Source of the DNA: an uncultured Lachnobacterium sp.
GTDB taxonomy: Bacteria; Bacillota; Clostridia; Lachnospirales; Lachnospiraceae
Assembly: GCA_937889225.1 (NCBI GenBank)
Contig: CALAST010000059.1
Location: 1 to 9,981, forward strand
DNA length: 9,981 nt
Reading direction: 5' to 3'
The stretch's first letter is position 1; the number at the start of each line of letters is the position of its first letter. The notes under the pieces were generated by a model. The model searched no databases. It saw only the letters and a list, made by a program, of their open reading frames with translations, and was not told the DNA's origin. A program made the position numbers and the translations under genes. Of this stretch, positions 8,227 through 9,981 are shown piece by piece.

Positions 8227-8497
8227 TGACGTTTCACCTCTCGTTTTTTATTTTATTTGCAATAATTACATAACAACAATGCAGCACATTGTAAAATGCT
8301 CTGCATCTATATAGTTTCAAATCATTGCATGGACCTAGCAACAACTAGATAGTGTTAAAATTTTTTCTTAACACGCAACATCTTGTGGTTTGTCAAGTAC
8401 TAATTTTATTTTTTGATTTTTGTCCGAAAAAGCCTTATTTTTCAAGGTTTTGCGGACTTTTCACTAAGCCAAAAGTCTAGTGCACCACAATAATGCA
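8227..8497 (-). promoter_or_regulatory. Long structured 5' leader of rpoB
   Basis: This gene-free stretch has several pairings on the minus strand. GACTTTT (8477-8471) pairs with AAAAGTC (8461-8455). The overlapping GTCCG (8457-8453) can instead pair with CGGAC (8426-8422) to form a longer imperfect stem. CACTA (8482-8478) can pair with TAGTG (8466-8462), again excluding the first hairpin. Further down are GTGTTAA/TTAACAC (8374-8352) and a 12-position stem with one A-G mismatch (8306-8279), the latter about 50 nt before the start codon. The alternatives exclude each other, as in cis-regulatory leaders. No clear terminator on this strand was found, so the mechanism is unknown. AGAGGTG (8241-8235) is the rpoB ribosome-binding site. 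Confidence 0.5.
8368..8396 (-). promoter_or_regulatory. Possible second, weak promoter upstream of rpoB
   Basis: A perfect -35 hexamer TTGACA (8396-8391) is followed 17 bp later by TGTTAA (8373-8368), only a three-of-six match to TATAAT and buried in the GTGTTAA/TTAACAC hairpin. It may be a secondary start or chance. The promoter at 8504-8532 is clearly better. Confidence 0.25.
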
Positions 8498-8503
8498 ACG
8501 TAT

Positions 8504-8532
8504 AGTATAACGCAAGTGGTAATATTTTGCAA
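8504..8532 (-). promoter_or_regulatory. Sigma-A-type promoter of rpoB-rpoC
   Basis: On the minus strand, TTGCAA (8532-8527, four of six matches to TTGACA) is separated by 17 bp from TATACT (8509-8504, five of six matches to TATAAT). The upstream DNA is A/T-rich. Transcription would start around 8496-8499, leaving a leader of about 270 nt before the rpoB start. Coming directly after the rplL terminator, it is the best candidate for an independent rpoBC promoter. Confidence 0.75.
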
Positions 8533-8588
8533 GCACTTTTTTATTTTAATTTTTCCAAAAAACAATCATGGAAAATACGAGAAATAAT

Positions 8589-8613
8589 ATTCGAAAAGCT
8601 TCGCTTTTCGAAT
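8589..8613 (-). other. Perfect 11 bp hairpin with GCGAAGC tip
   Basis: ATTCGAAAAGC and GCTTTTCGAAT pair perfectly around a GAA triloop (minus strand). The tip GCGAAGC is an exceptionally stable mini-hairpin motif. The following sequence, ATTATTTCTCG, has no proper U-tract, so it is not a classical terminator. It could be a 3' end protector or a second arm of the surrounding element. Confidence 0.7.
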
Positions 8614-8638
8614 GCGTTGCTGTCGCCACATCAAGAAT

Positions 8639-8690
8639 AAAAAAAGAACACCTTTGCGAATAAATTCGCATGGTGTTCTTTTTATTCTTG
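8639..8690 (-). terminator. Strong intrinsic terminator after rplL
   Basis: The stem GAACACC (8652-8646) with GGTGTTC (8678-8672) encloses an inner TGCGAAT/ATTCGCA stem (8670-8655). It extends outward through A/T pairs to CAAGAAT/ATTCTTG at 8690 and 8632, giving about 19 outer pairs with a two-base slip. Seven Us (8645-8639) follow on the minus strand. Because the arms are A- and T-rich it is nearly symmetric and could also stop plus-strand transcription. It separates rplJL from rpoBC. Confidence 0.9.
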
Positions 8691-8711
8691 CGTTTCTCGT
8701 ATCTTACACGA

Positions 8712-9074
8712 CTATTTAAGAGTAACTTTAGCACCTTCAGCTTCAAGTTTACCTTTGATATCATCAGCTGTAGCTTTGTCAGCTGCTTCTTTAATTACCT
8801 TCGGAGCGTTGTCTACAACGTCTTTAGCTTCTTTTAATCCAAGACCTGTTACTTCACGAACAACTTTGATAACTTTAACTTTGTTTGGACCAACTTCTGT
8901 TAATTCAGCGTTGAATTCTGTCTTTTCTTCAGCAGCTTCTGCTGGGCCAGCAGCTACTACAGCAACACCTGCAGCTGCAGATACACCAAATTCTTCTTCA
9001 CAAGCTTTTACTAATTCATTTAATTCTAAAACAGTCATACCTTTGATAACTTCAATAAATTCCTGAGTTGTCAT
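8712..9074 (-). CDS. rplL: 50S ribosomal protein L7/L12
   Basis: A 120-residue acidic protein of typical L12 length. It is the multicopy stalk protein that contacts elongation and release factors and stimulates their GTPase activity. The N-terminal dimerisation and L10-binding domain is residues 1-31. The flexible Ala/Gly/Val-rich hinge is about 32-50. The C-terminal factor-binding domain (51-120) includes the hallmark NKVKVIKVVREVTGLGLKEA block (64-83) and ends GAKVTLK. The ATG at 9074 follows GGAGGT (9087-9082) with a 7 nt gap. The gene is co-transcribed with rplJ across 88 bp. A strong terminator starts about 20 bases after the TAG stop, which fits the need for more L12 than RNA polymerase. 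No unusual residues are seen. Confidence 0.98.
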   Translation of the reverse strand: MTTQEFIEVIKGMTVLELNELVKACEEEFGVSAAAGVAVVAAGPAEAAEEKTEFNAELTEVGPNKVKVIKVVREVTGLGLKEAKDVVDNAPKVIKEAADKATADDIKGKLEAEGAKVTLK

Positions 9075-9135
9075 TTCAAATACCTCCGTATAATTCTTAT
9101 TCTTATTTGTTATTTGAACTTTAAGTTCTTACGTT

Positions 9136-9149
9136 CCCGGTTGCCCGAG
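9136..9149 (-). other. Small GNRA-capped hairpin in the rplJ-rplL gap
   Basis: Just after the rplJ stop, CTCGG (9149-9145) and CCGGG (9140-9136) form a 5 bp stem with one G-U pair, closed by a GCAA tetraloop. It is followed by GAACT/AGTTC, another short stem. There is no U-tract, so it is not a terminator. It may stabilise or process the rplJ-rplL junction, but it is small enough to be incidental. Confidence 0.4.
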
Positions 9150-9162
9150 TCATTAGCCAAAA

Positions 9163-9663
9163 TTATTCAGCTGCAACTTCTCCGTCTTTTTCAGCAATCT
9201 GCTTAAGCACACGAGCGAAGTTTGCGATAGGAGCCTGCATACTTCCAAGTAACTTGGAGATGAGTTCTTCTCTTGAAGGGATAGCAGCGATAATCTGTGT
9301 TCCCTTTTCGTCATAATAAGTACCTTCTACAACAGAACCTTTGAATTCTAAAGCTTCTACTTTCTTAACATATTTAGCTAAGATTCTTGCAGGAGCTGTA
9401 GCATCGTCCATACCAAATGCGATTGCAGAAGGACCATCTAAAATCTGGTCTAACTGTGCGAAATCTGTTCCTTCGAAAGCACGTTTCATTAAAGTGTTTT
9501 TGTATACTTTGTATACAACACCAGCTTCTCTTAACTCTTTACGAAGTTCAGTATCCTGAGCAACAGTTAATCCACGGTAGTCAACAACAACTGCTGATTG
9601 TGCTTTTTCAGCATATCCTTTGATTTCGTCAACGATAGGCTGTTTAATTTCTACCTTTGCCAT
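9163..9663 (-). CDS. rplJ: 50S ribosomal protein L10
   Basis: A 166-residue protein of the usual length for bacterial L10 (also called P0-like). It anchors the L7/L12 dimers to the L11-binding region of 23S rRNA, forming the stalk that recruits and activates translational GTPases. The N-terminal globular domain (about residues 1-130) carries family landmarks such as VVVDYRGLTV (25-34) and VYKNTLMKRAF (53-63). The C-terminal helix (about 133-160, with the APIANFARVLKQIAEK stretch) is the expected L12-binding spine. The ATG at 9663 is preceded by a near-perfect Shine-Dalgarno, AAAGGAGGT (9680-9672), 8 nt upstream. The gene heads rplJL behind its promoter, leader and attenuator. L10 is expected to bind that leader with L12 and repress its own operon. 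Nothing in the sequence is anomalous. Confidence 0.98.
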   Translation of the reverse strand: MAKVEIKQPIVDEIKGYAEKAQSAVVVDYRGLTVAQDTELRKELREAGVVYKVYKNTLMKRAFEGTDFAQLDQILDGPSAIAFGMDDATAPARILAKYVKKVEALEFKGSVVEGTYYDEKGTQIIAAIPSREELISKLLGSMQAPIANFARVLKQIAEKDGEVAAE

Positions 9664-9690
9664 TTTGATTTACCTCCTTTTAGATTTTAT

Positions 9691-9852
9691 ACCGAAAAGC
9701 CCTCACGGTCCAAAGACGGTGAGGGCGAAAAGTCATAATGATTCTATCATATTCACTCTTCCTCGGCAGGCGATATACTTACGTCCAAAATCAAGGATTA
9801 ACCCCAACCCCGGACACCTGCTGTCTTCGGTGGTGTTCCGTTTACACAGAAC
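9691..9852 (-). promoter_or_regulatory. L10 leader (autoregulatory 5' UTR of rplJL)
   Basis: The leader contains the conserved block CCGAAGAC (9830-9823), followed by GCAGGTG (9821-9815), which pairs with CGCCTGC (9772-9766) to close a long stem-loop. After the 3' strand comes CGAGG. This arrangement of a 5' CCRAGAC-type box, the stem, and a CCGAGG-type box resembles the Firmicutes L10 leader family, which mimics the L10-binding kink-turn of 23S rRNA. An attenuator hairpin sits downstream. In Bacillus subtilis the L10(L12)4 complex binds this leader and favours termination, lowering rplJL expression. The same control is inferred here from structure and position. Exact pairing in the central part, with its GTCC/GGAC inner stem, was worked out by eye. 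Confidence 0.82.
9695..9726 (-). terminator. Attenuator terminator in the rplJ leader
   Basis: A perfect 8 bp GC-rich stem, GCCCTCAC (9726-9719) with GTGAGGGC (9706-9699), can be prolonged by GTC/GAC beyond a C-C mismatch. It is followed by a short U-run (9698-9695) and then CGG. It lies 32 bases upstream of the rplJ start, after the L10-binding structure. The short U-tract suggests conditional or partial termination, as expected for an attenuator. Confidence 0.8.
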
Positions 9853-9858
9853 TACTAA

Positions 9859-9887
9859 AATATATCATAAAATAATATGGTTGTCAA
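9859..9887 (-). promoter_or_regulatory. Sigma-A-type promoter of rplJ-rplL
   Basis: On the minus strand there is a perfect -35 TTGACA (9887-9882), a 17 bp spacer, and a -10 TATATT (9864-9859) that matches TATAAT at five of six positions. A T/A-rich stretch lies upstream of the -35. Transcription would start near 9852, giving a leader of about 190 nt before rplJ. The position, just upstream of the L10 leader, is where a dedicated rplJL promoter is expected. Readthrough from rplKA may add to it. Confidence 0.85.
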
Positions 9888-9899
9888 CAATTTTTTATT

Positions 9900-9922
9900 G
9901 AGATAACCAAATACTTTATCTC
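9900..9922 (-). other. Small hairpin between rplA and the rplJ promoter
   Basis: A perfect 7 bp inverted repeat, GAGATAA/TTATCTC with a 9 nt loop, starts 17 bases after the rplA stop and lies just upstream of the rplJ promoter. No U-tract follows it on the minus strand (AATAAAAAATTG), so it is not a convincing intrinsic terminator. It could be a 3' end-stabilising or processing hairpin of the rplA transcript, or chance in AT-rich DNA. Confidence 0.35.
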
Positions 9923-9939
9923 GTCAATTTAACTGGTGA

Positions 9940-9981
9940 TTAGATAAATTTAGCTGGGCTAACTTTTACACCAGGTCCCAT
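9940..9981 (-). CDS. rplA: 50S ribosomal protein L1, C-terminal end (partial)
   Basis: The last 13 codons of a gene entering from the right edge, read on the minus strand, give MGPGVKVSPAKFI followed by a TAA stop. The STMGPGV(K/R)V ending is characteristic of bacterial ribosomal protein L1, which binds 23S rRNA at the mobile L1 stalk near the E site. Its place just upstream of rplJ matches the usual rplK-rplA-rplJ-rplL order. The first visible ATG is an internal methionine at the window edge, not a start. The gene is cut by the window and is not necessarily truncated in the genome. The call rests on a short match plus gene order. Confidence 0.88.
   Translation of the reverse strand: MGPGVKVSPAKFI

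Larger units (their letters stand above)
8575..8702 (-). repeat. Nested inverted-repeat element enclosing the rplL terminator
   Basis: A perfect 10 bp inverted repeat, ATACGAGAAA at 8575-8584 and TTTCTCGTAT at 8693-8702, brackets 128 bp. Inside are the terminator hairpin (8632-8690) and a second perfect 11 bp hairpin (8589-8613). As RNA this can fold into a three-way junction. As DNA it resembles a small element with terminal inverted repeats. No flanking target duplication is seen. It may be a mobile MITE-like element or a clamped composite terminator. Confidence 0.6.

Noticed and set aside
8352..8374. GTGTTAA/TTAACAC hairpin as a possible terminator before rpoB
   Set aside because: The stem is only 7 bp of mostly A/T pairs and no U-tract follows on the minus strand.
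8546..8764. Minus-strand open frame of 72 codons overlapping the rplL end and the terminator
   Set aside because: It starts inside rplL in another frame and reads through the terminator and hairpins. Its Lys/Asn-rich and Phe-rich parts follow from the A- and T-runs.
8755..9066. Plus-strand open frame of 103 codons opposite rplL
   Set aside because: It is a reverse-complement shadow of the Ala/Glu/Lys-rich L12 coding sequence, giving a Ser/Thr/Ala-rich peptide with no domain.
9620..9901. Plus-strand open frame of 93 codons across the L10 leader
   Set aside because: It is antisense to the rplJ promoter, leader and start codon. Those minus-strand signals explain the sequence better.
9898..9928. 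TTGACG with a TATCTC-like -10 upstream of the main rplJ promoter
   Set aside because: The -10 match is only three of six and overlaps a hairpin. The promoter at 9859-9887 is far better.
1..9981. CRISPR array, tRNA or rRNA genes, transposase or phage genes
   Set aside because: No regularly spaced direct repeats, no tRNA cloverleaf or rRNA sequence, and no recognisable mobile-element protein were seen on either strand.

Overview
The window is a core housekeeping locus of a low-to-mid GC Gram-positive bacterium. All genes lie on the minus strand, so transcription runs from high to low coordinates. The order is rplA (3' end only), rplJ (L10), rplL (L7/L12), rpoB (RNA polymerase beta) and rpoC (beta'). 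Purine-rich Shine-Dalgarno sites, a Firmicutes-type L10 leader with an attenuator, acidic tails on beta and beta', and the beta/beta' sequence character suggest a Clostridia member, most likely Lachnospiraceae. That assignment is by recognition, not by a search.

Layout, in transcription order. 9981-9940 is the last 13 codons of rplA and its stop. 9939-9664 holds a near-consensus promoter (TTGACA-17 bp-TATATT) and a structured L10 leader ending in a rho-independent attenuator just before rplJ. rplJ (9663-9163) and rplL (9074-8712) follow with an 88 bp gap. 8711-8227 (485 bp) has no gene. It starts with a strong terminator set inside a larger nested inverted repeat. It then has a good promoter (TTGCAA-17 bp-TATACT) and a leader of about 270 nt with competing hairpins in front of rpoB. 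rpoB (8226-4309) and rpoC (4009-191) are separated by an unusually long 299 bp spacer with several strong hairpins and a possible pseudoknot. 190-1 holds a terminator for rpoC and a second long hairpin at the window edge.

The genes supply the ribosomal stalk (L10 carrying L12 dimers, next to L1) and the catalytic core of RNA polymerase. The sequence suggests two transcription units: rplJL under L10 autoregulation, and rpoBC under its own promoter. The terminator between them would let stalk protein be made in excess over polymerase.

No new multi-gene system is visible. The protein-coding content is ordinary. What merits a second look is in the non-coding parts: the structured rpoB-rpoC spacer, the nested inverted repeat after rplL, the rpoB leader, an antiterminator candidate in the L10 leader, and a lineage-type insertion in beta'.
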